From Micromonospora citrea (GTDB lineage Bacteria > Actinomycetota > Actinomycetes > Mycobacteriales > Micromonosporaceae): a stretch of DNA of 64,000 bases. The position numbers were made by a program, and so were the translations under genes. This document shows positions 8,160-17,356 of the stretch, in pieces (the stretch's first letter is position 1; the number at the start of each line of letters is the position of its first letter). The notes below the pieces were generated by a model, which saw nothing but the letters and a program-made list of their open reading frames with translations, was not told the DNA's origin and did no database searches. The DNA lies in contig NZ_FMHZ01000002.1 of NCBI RefSeq assembly GCF_900090315.1, positions 3,264,501-3,328,500 of the forward strand. Direction: 5' to 3'.

Positions 8160-8867
8160 TCAGCGGCCGATGCCGGGGCGGGCGCCGGGGGCCGTGGCGA
8201 CACCTCGGCCGCCGAGGTCGGCGCGGCGTCCCGCCTCGGCGCCGGAACCGAACCCGGTGCCGGCCAGCCGGCGCGGCGCGGCGGTGCGCAGCCGCGGATA
8301 CACCTCGGCGACGCGGTGCCGCACGCGGTCGGAGCGGTCGGCCAGCACCAACGCGACCGACGGCTTGCCCGACCCGGCGACCGCGTCGGCCTCGGCGGCG
8401 GCCAGCCGGGCGCCGATCGCCTGGGCGAAGCCGGCCAGCCAGGAACGCCGGAAGGCGGCGGGGTGCTCGCCGGACGGCACGTGGGTCGCGGCCAACCCGT
8501 GCGCGGCCTGCACCAGCAGTGACGTGAAGAGCACGTCGACCCGTTCCAGGTCGCTGGCGAAGCCGAACAGGTGCATGGCGAAGCCGCTGCCCTGCCGGCG
8601 CCGCACGCAGCGACAGCGCAGCGGGTCGGCGACCGCCGCGAGCAGGCCGGCCTTGTCCCGGGCGTACGGGGCGACGACCTCGACCACCCGGTCGCCGACC
8701 GGGTCGGTGGCGGGGTCGCGGGCGGCCAGGAGCGCCCGGTCCACGCCGTAGCGGGCGATCAGCTCGGTCGCCTTGGCGGTGAACGCCGCCGACTCGGCGG
8801 GGGTGCAGGCCGGGTCCTCGGCCTGGGCCAGCAGCTTGCGCACCTTGCTGAGCATGGCCTCGGACAT
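8160..8867 (-). CDS. DUF2786-domain protein
   Basis: A 235-residue protein. Its first 45 residues are the DUF2786 signature (KVRKLLAQAEDPACTPAESAAFTAKATELIARYGVD). It continues into an all-alpha/beta region with LFGFASDLERVDVLFTSLLVQ and a long Ala-rich helix. Related actinobacterial proteins are uncharacterised; the DUF2786 segment resembles a small helical nucleic-acid-associated domain in some phage proteins, but this is not evidence of function here. The last about 50 residues are Ala/Gly/Arg-rich. A start ATG at 8867 fits the domain's first residues. Confidence 0.8.
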   Translation of the reverse strand: MSEAMLSKVRKLLAQAEDPACTPAESAAFTAKATELIARYGVDRALLAARDPATDPVGDRVVEVVAPYARDKAGLLAAVADPLRCRCVRRRQGSGFAMHLFGFASDLERVDVLFTSLLVQAAHGLAATHVPSGEHPAAFRRSWLAGFAQAIGARLAAAEADAVAGSGKPSVALVLADRSDRVRHRVAEVYPRLRTAAPRRLAGTGFGSGAEAGRRADLGGRGVATAPGARPGIGR

Positions 8868-8959
8868 GCCCCCAGACTGTCACGCCGGCCGGTCGGCACC
8901 GGGCCGGCCCGGCCGGGCACCCGGCGCGGGAGACGGCGGACCGGCGGGCCGGCCGCGCG

Positions 8960-9349
8960 TCAGCCGGCCCGGCTGCGCAGGGTGGCCACCGTCGAGCCGG
9001 CCAGGGTGAGCAGGCAGTCGGGCAGCAGCCCGTCGGCCACCGCCGCCCCGAAGAGCGCTTCGCCGGTGTCGGCGTCGGCGTTGGCGTACGCGCTGACGAA
9101 GCGGGCCACCCAGCGGGTGTCGTAGTCGGCCTCGTCGATGCCGGGAAAGTCCAGGGCGCAGGTGCCCGGCGGCACCGGCTCGCCGACCATCGTCGCGGCG
9201 AGGCACCAGGCCACCCCGTACGCGCCGGCCAGGCCGGACCGGTCGACGACCGCGTCGAACGCCCCCACCACCGCGTCGCCGTCCCCGGCCAGCGCCGAGC
9301 GGAGCACGGCGGTCGCGTCGTCGAGCGTCTGCTGTGGTGATTCGGTCAC
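8960..9349 (-). CDS. Small hypothetical protein
   Basis: About 129 residues, acidic, mostly helical, without signal peptide or recognised domain. Conserved-looking segments include GAYGVAWCLAATM and DEADYDTRWVARFVSAYANAD. GTG 9349 is preferred over an in-frame TTG at 9376 because the extra nine residues are Cys/Arg-rich and unlike the rest. It shares its orientation with the DUF2786 gene 92 bp downstream and may be co-transcribed with it. Function unknown. Confidence 0.55.
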   Translation of the reverse strand: MTESPQQTLDDATAVLRSALAGDGDAVVGAFDAVVDRSGLAGAYGVAWCLAATMVGEPVPPGTCALDFPGIDEADYDTRWVARFVSAYANADADTGEALFGAAVADGLLPDCLLTLAGSTVATLRSRAG

Positions 9350-9504
9350 GCACCGCACGGTAGGGCAGCGGGTCAAGCGGCCGGGCCAACGTCACTCTGC
9401 GTGAGCAGGGCGGGCGACCTGCGGATTGAGTCGCCTCCGTGGTCACGCCACCCGCCTCGGCACGCTAATGTGCGCAGCGGACCTTCGCCGGAGGAAGGAC
9501 GACC

Positions 9505-10854
9505 ATGCTCAAGTCACGCGCCTCGCGGGCAGCCACCCTGGCCACCTGCGTGACGTTCCTGCTCGCCAACAGCGCCTGCGGGACCGAAGGCCCCGAAGAG
9601 GCGACCACCCACCAGGTGCGCCTCTACGGCACCGACGGCAACATGCTCAACTCGTACCCCGCCGAGCTGAAGGACCGCGCCGGCCTCGTCGACGGCATGA
9701 AGGGCACCACGCCCATGACGCCGCTGCCGGAGAGCTTCAAGAGTCGGCTACGCACCGTCGACCCGAAGCTGAACGACTTCGTCTACTCCGCCGAGACGTA
9801 CGACGCGGTGGTGATCAGCGCGCTCGCCGCCCAGCTCGCCGGCAGCACGGACCCGGCCGCGATCGCCCGGCAGATCGTCGGGGTCACCAACGGCGGGCAG
9901 CGCTGCGAGGACGCGGCGACGTGCCTCGCGCTGGCTCGCGCCGGGCAGGACATCGAGTACCGCAGCGTCTCGATGACCCGGGCCGGGTTCACCGACGCCG
10001 GCGAGCCGGCCACCGCCAGCTACGCCACCCTGCACTTCGACGGCCAGCAGCTCAACGACGGCAAGACGGAGTTCGTCGGCGCCGGGGACGAGTCGGCGGC
10101 GAGCACGAAGGCCCCGCCGAAGGGGAAGAAGCAGCGCGGGGGCCGCACCGACCGCAGCGACGGCTCCCCGCTGGTCGTGGGCGGTCTGCTGCCGAAGACC
10201 GGTGACCTGGCGCTGGCGTACCCGCAGATGGCCACCGCGGTCACCCTCGCGGTCAAGGACATCAACGCGGCCGGCGGCGTGCTCGGCGAGCCGATGGTCT
10301 GGATCGAGGGCGACGACGGCACCAACCCGGCGGTGGCCAAGGCCACCGTGGCCCGGCACGTCGAGCGGAACGTGCACGTCATCATCGGCGCCGGCGGCTC
10401 CGGGATCTCCCGCGAGGTGCTGCCCGACGTGGTGGCGGCCGGGAAGGTCCTCTTCTCCCCGTCCAACACCGACGCCAGCCTGACCGAGCTGGACGACAAG
10501 GGCCTCTACTTCCGCACCGCGCCGCCGGACAGCCTCCAGGGGCGGGCGCTCGCCGACGTGATCCTCCGCGACGGGCCGCAGAAGATCGCGATCGTGGCCC
10601 GGAAGGACTCCTACGGCGAGGGCCTCCAGGCCACCGTCAAGGCCGAGCTGGAGCGCGCCGGCGTCGGCGGCGACCGGCTGAAGCTGCTGACCTACGACCC
10701 GCCGGCCGACGCCAAGGCCAGCCCGGTCGACTTCTCGGCCAGCGCGAAGGAGATCAAGGACTTCGGCGCGGAGGCCGTGCTCATCATCGGCTTCGCGGAG
10801 TCGGCGCAGATGATCCGCGCGCTCGCGGACGCCGGCGTGGAGTTCCGGAACTGA
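9505..10854 (+). CDS. Branched-chain-amino-acid-type substrate-binding lipoprotein, circularly permuted
   Basis: A 449-residue export-signal protein (Cys near residue 25, weak lipobox NSAC) related to LivJ/LivK-type periplasmic binding proteins. The order of its halves is reversed. Residues about 38-185 (VRLYGTDGNMLN, then DPKLNDFVYSAETYDAVV, then CLALARAGQDIEY) correspond to the C-terminal half of the usual family. A Lys/Ser/Gly linker (about 186-217) follows. Residues about 218-449 (VVGGLLPKTGDLA, AVTLAVKDINAAGGVLGE, KVLFSPSNTDASLTELDDKG, LYFRTAPPDSLQGRAL) are the usual N-terminal half. The protein ends ALADAGVEFRN, exactly where the canonical protein would run on into the VRLYGTDGN segment. 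No permease or ATPase genes are adjacent. Ligand unknown. Confidence 0.85.
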   Translation: MLKSRASRAATLATCVTFLLANSACGTEGPEEATTHQVRLYGTDGNMLNSYPAELKDRAGLVDGMKGTTPMTPLPESFKSRLRTVDPKLNDFVYSAETYDAVVISALAAQLAGSTDPAAIARQIVGVTNGGQRCEDAATCLALARAGQDIEYRSVSMTRAGFTDAGEPATASYATLHFDGQQLNDGKTEFVGAGDESAASTKAPPKGKKQRGGRTDRSDGSPLVVGGLLPKTGDLALAYPQMATAVTLAVKDINAAGGVLGEPMVWIEGDDGTNPAVAKATVARHVERNVHVIIGAGGSGISREVLPDVVAAGKVLFSPSNTDASLTELDDKGLYFRTAPPDSLQGRALADVILRDGPQKIAIVARKDSYGEGLQATVKAELERAGVGGDRLKLLTYDPPADAKASPVDFSASAKEIKDFGAEAVLIIGFAESAQMIRALADAGVEFRN

Positions 10855-10874
10855 GCCGCCGGCTCTGGCTGGTC

Positions 10875-10906
10875 GACGGCCGCACCGGTGATCCGGTGCG
10901 GCCGTC
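10875..10906 (+). terminator. Hairpin terminator after the binding-protein gene
   Basis: Perfect 14-bp arms (10875-10888 and 10893-10906) around a TGAT loop, 20 bp after the stop codon at 10854, between convergent genes. Confidence 0.8.
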
Positions 10907-10962
10907 GTCGTGTCGGGGGTCTCCGAGGCGCGGCAGGGCGCCCGGCCCCCGGTAGCGGACGG

Positions 10963-11706
10963 TCAGCGGGGCCGGCGCCGCTCCAGGAACTCGGTCATCC
11001 GCCGGTGCTTCTCCTCGTCCTCGAAGAGGACCGCCTGGCTGACCAGGTCGAGGTGCGGGTGCGCGGCGGGGGGTGCGTCGACGGCCAGCTTGGTGAGCCG
11101 CAGGGCGAGGGCGGACCCCTTCGCCATCTCGTCCAGCAGGTCGTGGGCGGTGGGCAGCAGCTCGACGGGCTCGGCCACCACCCGGTTCACCAGGCCGATC
11201 CGCAGCGCCTCCTCGGCGTCCACCCGGCGGCCGGTGAAGAGCAGCTCCTTGGCCCGGGCCTCGCCGACCAGCGCCGGCAGCCGGTGGGTCGCGCCCGCGC
11301 CGGCCAGGATCCCCAACCGCACCTCCGGCTGGCCGAACACGGCCCGCGCCGTGCAGACCCGCAGGTCGCAGGCGTACGCCAGCTCGGCACCGCCGCCCAG
11401 CGCGGGCCCGTCCACGGCCGCCACGGTCGGCATCGGCAGCGCCCGGATCCGGGCGAAGGCGGCCGAGTTGATGGCCGCCAGGGCGTCCAGCCGGCCCCGC
11501 TCGCGCAACTGGCCGATGTCCGCCCCGCCGGCGAAGATCCCCTCGGCGCCGCCGGTGAGCAGCAGCAGGCGGGGGCGGGCCTCCAGCTCCGCGCAGACCT
11601 GGTGCAGCTCGGCGATCAGGTCGGCGTCGATGGCGTTGCGCTTCTCCGGCCGGTCGAGCGTGACGACCAGCCGGTCCGGCCGCTCCTCGATGCGCAGCCC
11701 GCTCAC
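10963..11706 (-). CDS. Enoyl-CoA hydratase (crotonase family)
   Basis: A 247-residue crotonase-fold enzyme, predicted to hydrate 2-enoyl-CoA to 3-hydroxyacyl-CoA in beta-oxidation. Both glutamates of true hydratases are present: GGGAELAYACD (first catalytic Glu region) and FGQPEVRLG (second). The oxyanion segments (RPEKRNAID and FAGGADI) are intact. GTG 11706 is preceded by GAGGAG. It follows a 3-hydroxybutyryl-CoA dehydrogenase gene on the same strand with a 109-bp gap, so the two form a likely fatty-acid degradation unit. Confidence 0.92.
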   Translation of the reverse strand: MSGLRIEERPDRLVVTLDRPEKRNAIDADLIAELHQVCAELEARPRLLLLTGGAEGIFAGGADIGQLRERGRLDALAAINSAAFARIRALPMPTVAAVDGPALGGGAELAYACDLRVCTARAVFGQPEVRLGILAGAGATHRLPALVGEARAKELLFTGRRVDAEEALRIGLVNRVVAEPVELLPTAHDLLDEMAKGSALALRLTKLAVDAPPAAHPHLDLVSQAVLFEDEEKHRRMTEFLERRRPR

Positions 11707-11815
11707 GCCGTGCCTCCTCTGCTCGCGTCCGCGGGGCTCGCGGGCGCACCCGACGCGCTCACCCGCGCCGACCTTCCGTTCGCGACTGCGGGGCTCGCAA
11801 GCTCACTCCTCGCGC

Positions 11816-12673
11816 TCACGAACGGACACCGCCTTCCCAGCGGTAGAAGCCCTGGCCGGACTTCTTGCCCAGCTTGCCGGCGGCCACCATCTCCACGAGC
11901 AGCGGCGGCGGCGCGAAGCGGTCCCCGTACGCGGCCTGGAGGGTGCGCGCGATGTCCAGCCGCACGTCCAGCCCGACCAGGTCGGTCAACTCCAGCGGGC
12001 CGACCGGGTGCCGGTAGCCGAGCACCATCGCCTTGTCGATGTCGGCCGGGGCGGCCACCCCGTCGGCGACCATCCGGATCGCCTCCAGGCCGAGGGTGAC
12101 TCCGAGCCGGGAGGTGGCGAAGCCCGGCATGTCGCGTACGACGACGGGGTCCTTGCCCAGCCGGCCGGCGAGCGCGACGGCCGCGGCGGTGGTCTCGTCG
12201 GCGGTGGCCGGGCCGACCACGACCTCCAGCAGCGCCATCGCCCAGACCGGGTTGAAGAAGTGCAGCCCGAGGAAGCGCTCCGGCCGCGCCAGCCCGTCGG
12301 CCAGCTCCGCGATGGGGATGCTGGACGTGTTGCTGCCCAGCAGGGCCGGGCGCAGCGCCTCGGCCTCGCGCAGCACCGCCCGCTTGAGGTCCGGCCGCTC
12401 CGGCACGGCCTCCACCACCACGGCGGGTTCCGGCGCGACCTCGGCCAGCGCGGATCGCAGCGTGACCCGCTCGCGGTTCGTGGCGGCCTGCTCGGCGCCG
12501 AGCTTCCCGCGCCGCACCGCCTTGTCCCACAGCTCGGCGAGCCGGTCCACGGCGGTCGCGCCCCGGGCCCGGTCCACCTCGACCAGCTCGACGGCGTGCC
12601 CGGACCCGGCCGCCACGTACGCGATGCCGAGCCCCATCGTGCCGGCCCCGACGACGACAAAGCGGTCGCTCAT
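11816..12673 (-). CDS. 3-hydroxybutyryl-CoA / 3-hydroxyacyl-CoA dehydrogenase
   Basis: A 285-residue NAD(P)-dependent dehydrogenase acting on 3-hydroxyacyl-CoA. The N-terminal Rossmann motif is VVGAGTMGLGIAYVAA. Ser-rich SNTSSIPI and the catalytic-His block GLHFFNPV are canonical, and the C-terminal helical domain (HPVGPLELTDLVGLDVRLDI, then GKLGKKSGQGFY) is complete. The upstream extension of the frame past 12673 is not coding-like; the ATG has a GGAGG upstream (rc of cctcc at 12678-12682). Its partner is the enoyl-CoA hydratase just downstream. Confidence 0.92.
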   Translation of the reverse strand: MSDRFVVVGAGTMGLGIAYVAAGSGHAVELVEVDRARGATAVDRLAELWDKAVRRGKLGAEQAATNRERVTLRSALAEVAPEPAVVVEAVPERPDLKRAVLREAEALRPALLGSNTSSIPIAELADGLARPERFLGLHFFNPVWAMALLEVVVGPATADETTAAAVALAGRLGKDPVVVRDMPGFATSRLGVTLGLEAIRMVADGVAAPADIDKAMVLGYRHPVGPLELTDLVGLDVRLDIARTLQAAYGDRFAPPPLLVEMVAAGKLGKKSGQGFYRWEGGVRS

Positions 12674-12836
12674 GACGCCTCCCTGCCTGCGGCGGCGACC
12701 CGGGGTCGACCCGCGCTCCGCCACCCGCTCCACTCGCTCATGGGCCGACCCTATGCAGCGGCGCTCCCCCGGGCATGCGTGGGGGCGGCGCGGATCGGGT
12801 ACGACGGCCGGCAACGACAGGGAAGGACGGGCCGAG

Positions 12837-13133
12837 ATGAGCCAGGCACCGGAGACCGTGGACAGTGCGGGCACGGCGGAGACCGTGGAGACCCGCGGGG
12901 ACGAGCGGGTGGACCTGCTGCGTGCCGACACCAACAACGACGGGCGCACCGACGTCTGGGTGGCCGACACCGACGGGGACGGCAAGCCGGACCTGTTCCA
13001 GTTCGACACCGACCACGACGGCAAGGTGGACATCACGATGGTCGACCTCGACGAGGACGGCACCCCCGACGAGGTGGTCGACGGCGACGGCGGCCTCCCG
13101 CCCGAGCAGCTTCCCCCGACCGTCCAGGTCTGA
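12837..13133 (+). CDS. Small acidic protein with four DxDxDG calcium-loop repeats
   Basis: A 98-residue, strongly acidic, apparently cytosolic protein. After a Glu/Thr-rich 25-residue head, four loops recur with an exact 13-residue period: DTNNDGRTD, DTDGDGKPD, DTDHDGKVD and DLDEDGTPD. This is the spacing and ligand pattern of thrombospondin type-3/EF-like calcium loops. There is no signal peptide, which is unusual for this repeat type. ATG 12837 has a GGAAGG Shine-Dalgarno. Function unknown; calcium binding is inference from motif. Confidence 0.75.
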   Translation: MSQAPETVDSAGTAETVETRGDERVDLLRADTNNDGRTDVWVADTDGDGKPDLFQFDTDHDGKVDITMVDLDEDGTPDEVVDGDGGLPPEQLPPTVQV

Positions 13134-13183
13134 GGCGTACGCCGGCGGTCCGGGGCTCCGCCGTTGCGGCGGGGCTCCGGGCG

Positions 13184-13963
13184 TCAGCCGGCCAGGCGCA
13201 GCGTGGCCAGGTAGTAGGGCGCGTCCCGGTCGTCCACGTCGGTCAGTCGCCACGCGGTGCCCCGGACCAGCTCGGCCAGCTCGTCGGGCGAGCAGACCAG
13301 GTAGTCGAACCACTCGGTGCCCAGCTCCCGGTAGCGCAGGCGGAGCCGGAGCTGCCCGCCGAGCCGGCCCCGACGCCGGTTGCGCTCGTGGTAGCCGGTG
13401 TGCAGCGGGTCCCGGGTGCCGTACGGGTCGGTGCCCTGCGCGATGATCCGCGCGCCCGGGCGGGCCAACGCGGCGAGCGCGGCAAGCAGGGCCGGTGCCC
13501 GTTCCCGCCCCTCCAGCAGCCCGACGTTGTTGCCGAGCAGCAGGAACGTGTCGTAGCGCCGCCCGTCGGCCACGTGCGCGTCGACCGTGCCGTGCACCAG
13601 GTCGCGGACGCCCCGCCGCCGGCAGACGGCCAGCGCGCCGGCCGAGGTGTCCAGCCCGGTGACCGGCACGCCCCGCTCCTGGAGCAGCAGCGCGATCCGG
13701 CCCGCCCCCACCCCGACGTCGAGGGTGGCGCCCTCGACCCGGTCCACCGCCCGGCGGTCGTACGGTTCCCAGTCCGCCGGGCCGTCCAGGTAGTGCGCGG
13801 CGGGCGCGCCGTTGACCAGCCCGTCGTCCCGCTCGATGATCTCGATGACGGGCCTGGGCAGCCGCCCGCCCGCCAGGGGACGGGGGCCGACCCCGGTGGC
13901 CACGGCGAGGGCGTCGCGCAGCATCTCCCCGAACACGTCACCGATCCGTGGCTCCACCGTCAC
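13184..13963 (-). CDS. Class I SAM-dependent methyltransferase
   Basis: A 259-residue protein with a SAM-binding Rossmann core: motif I TLDVGVGAGRIALLLQ (about residue 80), acidic motif II GLDTSAGAL, and the motif IV-like FLLLGNNVGLLEG. The C-terminal half carries YHERNRRRGRLGGQ and a strand-rich end. Target unknown. It is divergent to the flavin-binding protein gene at 14017 with a 53-bp spacer, so both promoters must lie there. Confidence 0.85.
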   Translation of the reverse strand: MTVEPRIGDVFGEMLRDALAVATGVGPRPLAGGRLPRPVIEIIERDDGLVNGAPAAHYLDGPADWEPYDRRAVDRVEGATLDVGVGAGRIALLLQERGVPVTGLDTSAGALAVCRRRGVRDLVHGTVDAHVADGRRYDTFLLLGNNVGLLEGRERAPALLAALAALARPGARIIAQGTDPYGTRDPLHTGYHERNRRRGRLGGQLRLRLRYRELGTEWFDYLVCSPDELAELVRGTAWRLTDVDDRDAPYYLATLRLAG

Positions 13964-14016
13964 GGCTTCACGCTATCCGGCCGGTCAGTCAGCCGCGACC
14001 GCCGTATCCTGGCGGC

Positions 14017-14412
14017 GTGACCACTCTGGATCGCCTCGCGGCGGAGAAGTACGTCCTGCTGACGACGTTCCGCAAGGACGGTCGGGCGGTGCCGACACCG
14101 GTCTGGGCGGTGCGTGACGGCGACGCGCTGGCGGTGTGGTCGGCGGCGGATTCCGGCAAGGTGAAGCGGATCCGGCGCAGCGGGGACGTCACGGTCGCGC
14201 CGTGCGACGTCCGGGGCCGGCCGCACGGCGAGGCGGTGCCCGCCCACGCGACGCTCTGCGACCCGGCCGACACCCGGCGGGTACGCGACCTGATCAAGCG
14301 GAAGTACCGGCTGATCGGCCGGCTCAGCCTGCTCGGCAGCCGGCTGCGGCGGGGCGAGGGCGGCACGGTCGGCATCCGGGTCTCGCTCGCGGAGCGACCC
14401 TCGGGCGGCTGA
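14017..14412 (+). CDS. PPOX-class FMN/F420-binding protein
   Basis: A 131-residue split beta-barrel protein of the pyridoxamine-phosphate-oxidase-like superfamily. It has the usual opening (EKYVLLTTFRKDGRAVPTPVW), the KVKRIRRSGDVTVAPCDVRG central part, and a conserved end. Actinobacterial members often use F420 rather than FMN; sequence alone does not decide. GTG 14017 is immediately before the domain. Confidence 0.8.
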   Translation: MTTLDRLAAEKYVLLTTFRKDGRAVPTPVWAVRDGDALAVWSAADSGKVKRIRRSGDVTVAPCDVRGRPHGEAVPAHATLCDPADTRRVRDLIKRKYRLIGRLSLLGSRLRRGEGGTVGIRVSLAERPSGG

Positions 14413-14455
14413 CCGTCGCGGCGCGGGCGGCGGCGCCCTTCCGCCCCCGGACACG

Positions 14456-14489
14456 ACGAAGGCGGCGGACCGGGGTCCGCCGCCTTCGT
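14456..14489. terminator. Bidirectional hairpin between PPOX gene and bldC
   Basis: Fifteen-base perfect arms (from 14456 and to 14489) around a 4-nt loop, between convergent stop codons at 14412 and 14513. Confidence 0.8.
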
Positions 14490-14512
14490 GCACACCTGTT
14501 GACTTCCGGCCG

Positions 14513-14722
14513 TCAGTCCCCCTGGCGCTGCTGGGGGATCTGCCCCTGCAGCAGGGCCCTGACCTCCGACTCGCGGTACCGGCGGTGGCCCCCCAGGGTC
14601 CGGATGGCGCTGAGCTTGCCAGCCTTGGCCCACCGGGTCACCGTCTTCGGGTCGACACGGAACATCGACGCCACCTCGGCCGGTGTGAGTAGCGGCTCTG
14701 GTTCGTGCGTTCGCGATGCCAT
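14513..14722 (-). CDS. bldC: BldC, MerR-like developmental regulator
   Basis: A 69-residue protein consisting almost only of a MerR-type winged helix: PLLTPAEVASMFRVDPKTV (HTH), RWAKAGKLSAIRTLGGHRRY (wing). It is nearly identical in pattern to Streptomyces BldC, which binds DNA cooperatively as head-to-tail multimers and holds back differentiation. Its neighbourhood (hypothetical gene and valine dehydrogenase) is also that of Streptomyces bldC, supporting orthology. Its role in this organism is inferred. Confidence 0.95.
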   Translation of the reverse strand: MASRTHEPEPLLTPAEVASMFRVDPKTVTRWAKAGKLSAIRTLGGHRRYRESEVRALLQGQIPQQRQGD

Positions 14723-14932
14723 CGGTCACTCCTCCACATGTATAGACATCGGCCGGGGTCCCGCCGGCCGACGCGTCTCCCATGGTCCGGCTAGTCCCCG
14801 ATGTCCGACATGGGCCGAACGGCCGAACGTCCCTAGACGGACGGATGAACCATGCCCGATTTATGCGACTTTTACACGGCAGAAAGTACCTTATTCGGAC
14901 TCATGATCACGGTTCGTGATGCGTCGACTACG

Positions 14933-14958
14933 AAGACGCCTCGAATTCGAGGCGCTTC
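14933..14958 (-). terminator. Palindrome after the gene at 14974
   Basis: The core CGCCTCGAATTCGAGGCG (14937-14954) is a perfect palindrome with extra flanking pairs, 16 bp beyond the stop of the minus-strand gene at 14974. Likely terminator. Confidence 0.5.
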
Positions 14959-14973
14959 CTGGGCGTTTTGGGG

Positions 14974-15813
14974 CTAGTTGCACCGTTCCAACAACTGCAC
15001 CGCGCGCCACCGCGCGACCAGCTTGTCGTACGCCGCCGACGCCTCCTCGGCCTCGCCCCGGGACAGCCCGGCGAGCCCGCTCGCCACCAGCTCGGGCGAG
15101 TCGTCGGCGGCCAGCGTCTCGTCGGAGAGCAGCTCGACCAGGCCGCCGTAGTCCAGCTCCACCACCGAGCGCGGGTGGAACTCCTCCAGCCAGCGGGCGG
15201 CCTCCTCGACCGCCTCGGTGATGGGCGCGTCGCCGACCGACTTGCGCAGCACCGACAGGGCGCGGGACGACCGGCGCCGGGCCTTGGAGATCTCCGTGCG
15301 GTAGCGCAGCGCCCGCCGCCCGGGGCTGGTCACGTGGTGCCGCTCCTCCGGGTCGAAGAGCACGAACCAGCGCAGCGGCACACCCCACGTGGCGATCTGC
15401 TCGTGCAGCCGGGGGACGCCGTGCTCCAGCACCCGGGCCCCGCTGCGCCAGTCCTCCACGACGGCCTTGGCCTGCCCGGCGAGCACCGGCGGGACGAACG
15501 CGTCGGCCAGCACCGGCGGCACGCCGTCGCGCGCGCTGAGCGCCGCCTCGGCCACCCGGACGCGCAGGTTCCACGGGCAGACCAGCAACGACTCGTCGGT
15601 CTCCAGGACGTACGCCTCGTCGGGCAGGTCGGGCAGCCGCGTCCAGCCCGCGCCGAGCGCCTCGATCACCGACGTCCGCTGCCGGCCGGGCCCCTCCACC
15701 GGGGCGACCGCCCGCCCCTGCTCGACGTAGCGACGCCAGTACGTCTGGCGGTCCCGGTCGAAGGCGGTCAGCGGCTCGTACACGCGCAGGTATGAAGCGA
15801 AGAGCGACGGCAC
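14974..15813 (-). CDS. Conserved hypothetical protein linked to bldC
   Basis: A 279-residue cytosolic protein without signal or membrane segment. Its counterpart lies between bldC and the valine dehydrogenase gene in Streptomyces too (from memory of the S. coelicolor map). Visible features: an opening [21 protein letters not shown], a [15 protein letters not shown] block, [11 protein letters not shown], a basic helix [20 protein letters not shown], and an acidic C-terminal helical region. Its start is divergent from the dehydrogenase gene across 170 bp. Function unknown. Confidence 0.8.
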   Translation of the reverse strand: MPSLFASYLRVYEPLTAFDRDRQTYWRRYVEQGRAVAPVEGPGRQRTSVIEALGAGWTRLPDLPDEAYVLETDESLLVCPWNLRVRVAEAALSARDGVPPVLADAFVPPVLAGQAKAVVEDWRSGARVLEHGVPRLHEQIATWGVPLRWFVLFDPEERHHVTSPGRRALRYRTEISKARRRSSRALSVLRKSVGDAPITEAVEEAARWLEEFHPRSVVELDYGGLVELLSDETLAADDSPELVASGLAGLSRGEAEEASAAYDKLVARWRAVQLLERCN

Positions 15814-15983
15814 GGCGCGATCCTCCCACGAATCGGAACCCGACCGTCGTCGGCGCCGCGATCACGCGTGCCGTGGGCGGTCGGACGGCGTCGGCCGATA
15901 CTAGGCTCAGCGGCACCGGCAGCATCCCGCCGGCGTCCACGGTCCACGTCCCACAAGGGCGCACCCCACACCAGGAGCTAGTC

Positions 15984-17066
15984 ATGGGCGTATTCGCCAC
16001 CACAGACGACCCGGGATCCACCGGTCACGAGCAGGTCGTGTTCTGCCAGGACAAGCAGTCCGGCCTCAAGGCGATCATCGGCATCTACTCCACCGCGCTC
16101 GGCCCCGCGCTCGGCGGCACCCGGTTCTACCCGTACGCCAGCGAGGAGGCCGCCCTCGCCGACGTGCTCGACCTGTCCCGGGGCATGGCCTACAAGAACG
16201 CCCTGGCCGGGCTGGACCTGGGCGGCGGCAAGGCGGTCATCTGGGGTGACCCCGAGCGGATCAAGAGCGAGTCGCTGCTGCGCGCGTACGGCCGGTTCGT
16301 GGAGTCCCTGGCCGGGCGCTACTACACCGCCTGCGACGTCGGCACCTACGTCGCCGACATGGACGTGATCGCCCGCGAGACGTCGTACGTCACCGGCCGC
16401 AGCGTCGAGCACGGCGGCGCCGGCGACTCCTCGATCCTCACCGCGTGGGGCGTGTTCCAGGGCATGCGGGCCGCCGCCGAGCACGTCTGGGGCGCACCGA
16501 CGCTGGCCGGCCGCCGGGTCGGCGTGGCGGGCCTGGGCAAGGTCGGCAAGTATCTGGTGGGCCACCTGCTCGACGACGGCGCCGAGGTCGTGGCGACCGA
16601 CGTCAACCCGAAGGCCCTGGAGTGGGCGCGCACCACCCACCCGCAGGTCGCCCTGGTCGACGACGTCGCCTCGCTGGTCGCCGCCGACATCGACGTGTAC
16701 GCCCCGTGCGCCCTGGGCGGCGCGCTCAACGACGACACGGTGCCGGTGCTGCGCGCCAAGGTGGTCGCCGGCGCGGCGAACAACCAGCTGGCCCACTCCG
16801 GCATCGAGAAGCTGCTGGCCGACCGCGGCATCCTCTACGCCCCCGACTACGTGGTGAACGCCGGCGGCGTCATCCAGGTGGCCGACGAGATCGAGGGCTT
16901 CAACTTCGAGCGGGCCAAGCTGCGGGCGACCCGGATCTACGACACCACCCGGGAGATCCTGCGGCTGGCCGACGCCGAGGGCGTGCCGCCGGCGGTGGCG
17001 GCGGACCGGCTCGCGGAGCGGCGGATGGCCGACGTCGGCCGGCTGCGCACGATCCTGCTGCGATGA
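15984..17066 (+). CDS. vdh: Valine/leucine dehydrogenase (Glu/Leu/Phe/Val dehydrogenase family)
   Basis: A 360-residue NAD-dependent amino-acid dehydrogenase that deaminates branched-chain amino acids to 2-oxo acids. The substrate domain has [12 protein letters not shown] and [25 protein letters not shown] with the two catalytic lysines. The cofactor domain has [16 protein letters not shown], then an acidic residue ending the next strand (VATDVN), and the conserved [10 protein letters not shown] and GAANNQL blocks. ATG 15984 has AGGAG 7 bp upstream. In Streptomyces the orthologous gene feeds valine-derived acyl-CoA to macrolide synthesis; here the role is inferred. Specificity for valine versus leucine cannot be read. 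Confidence 0.93.
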   Translation: MGVFATTDDPGSTGHEQVVFCQDKQSGLKAIIGIYSTALGPALGGTRFYPYASEEAALADVLDLSRGMAYKNALAGLDLGGGKAVIWGDPERIKSESLLRAYGRFVESLAGRYYTACDVGTYVADMDVIARETSYVTGRSVEHGGAGDSSILTAWGVFQGMRAAAEHVWGAPTLAGRRVGVAGLGKVGKYLVGHLLDDGAEVVATDVNPKALEWARTTHPQVALVDDVASLVAADIDVYAPCALGGALNDDTVPVLRAKVVAGAANNQLAHSGIEKLLADRGILYAPDYVVNAGGVIQVADEIEGFNFERAKLRATRIYDTTREILRLADAEGVPPAVAADRLAERRMADVGRLRTILLR

Positions 17067-17356
17067 GCGTCACGGGGCGGAGCCGGGCCGGTTCCGCCCC
17101 ACCCCGCCACCCCGGTGCCGGGCGCCGTTAAGCTGAGTTCGTAGGGCTTTGTCCGGTGTCACGGGCGCTCCCGGCACCGGTCCTTACCCGGTACAATCGG
17201 TGACGGCTGGATGACCGCGACGCGCGGTGCCGGTCGACGGTAACCCGAGGTGCCGAACGATGGCATCCCCATGTACCGTAAGAGCCACGAGAGATGCCTG
17301 ACGTCATCGGGGCCCGCCTTCGGGCTGCCCCGCATTCTGTGCGAGGGGGTCGAGCC

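Noticed and set aside
11707..11815. Small gene between the dehydrogenase and the enoyl-CoA hydratase
   Set aside because: No start with a Shine-Dalgarno and no consistent frame in the 109 bp; it looks like a plain operon spacer.
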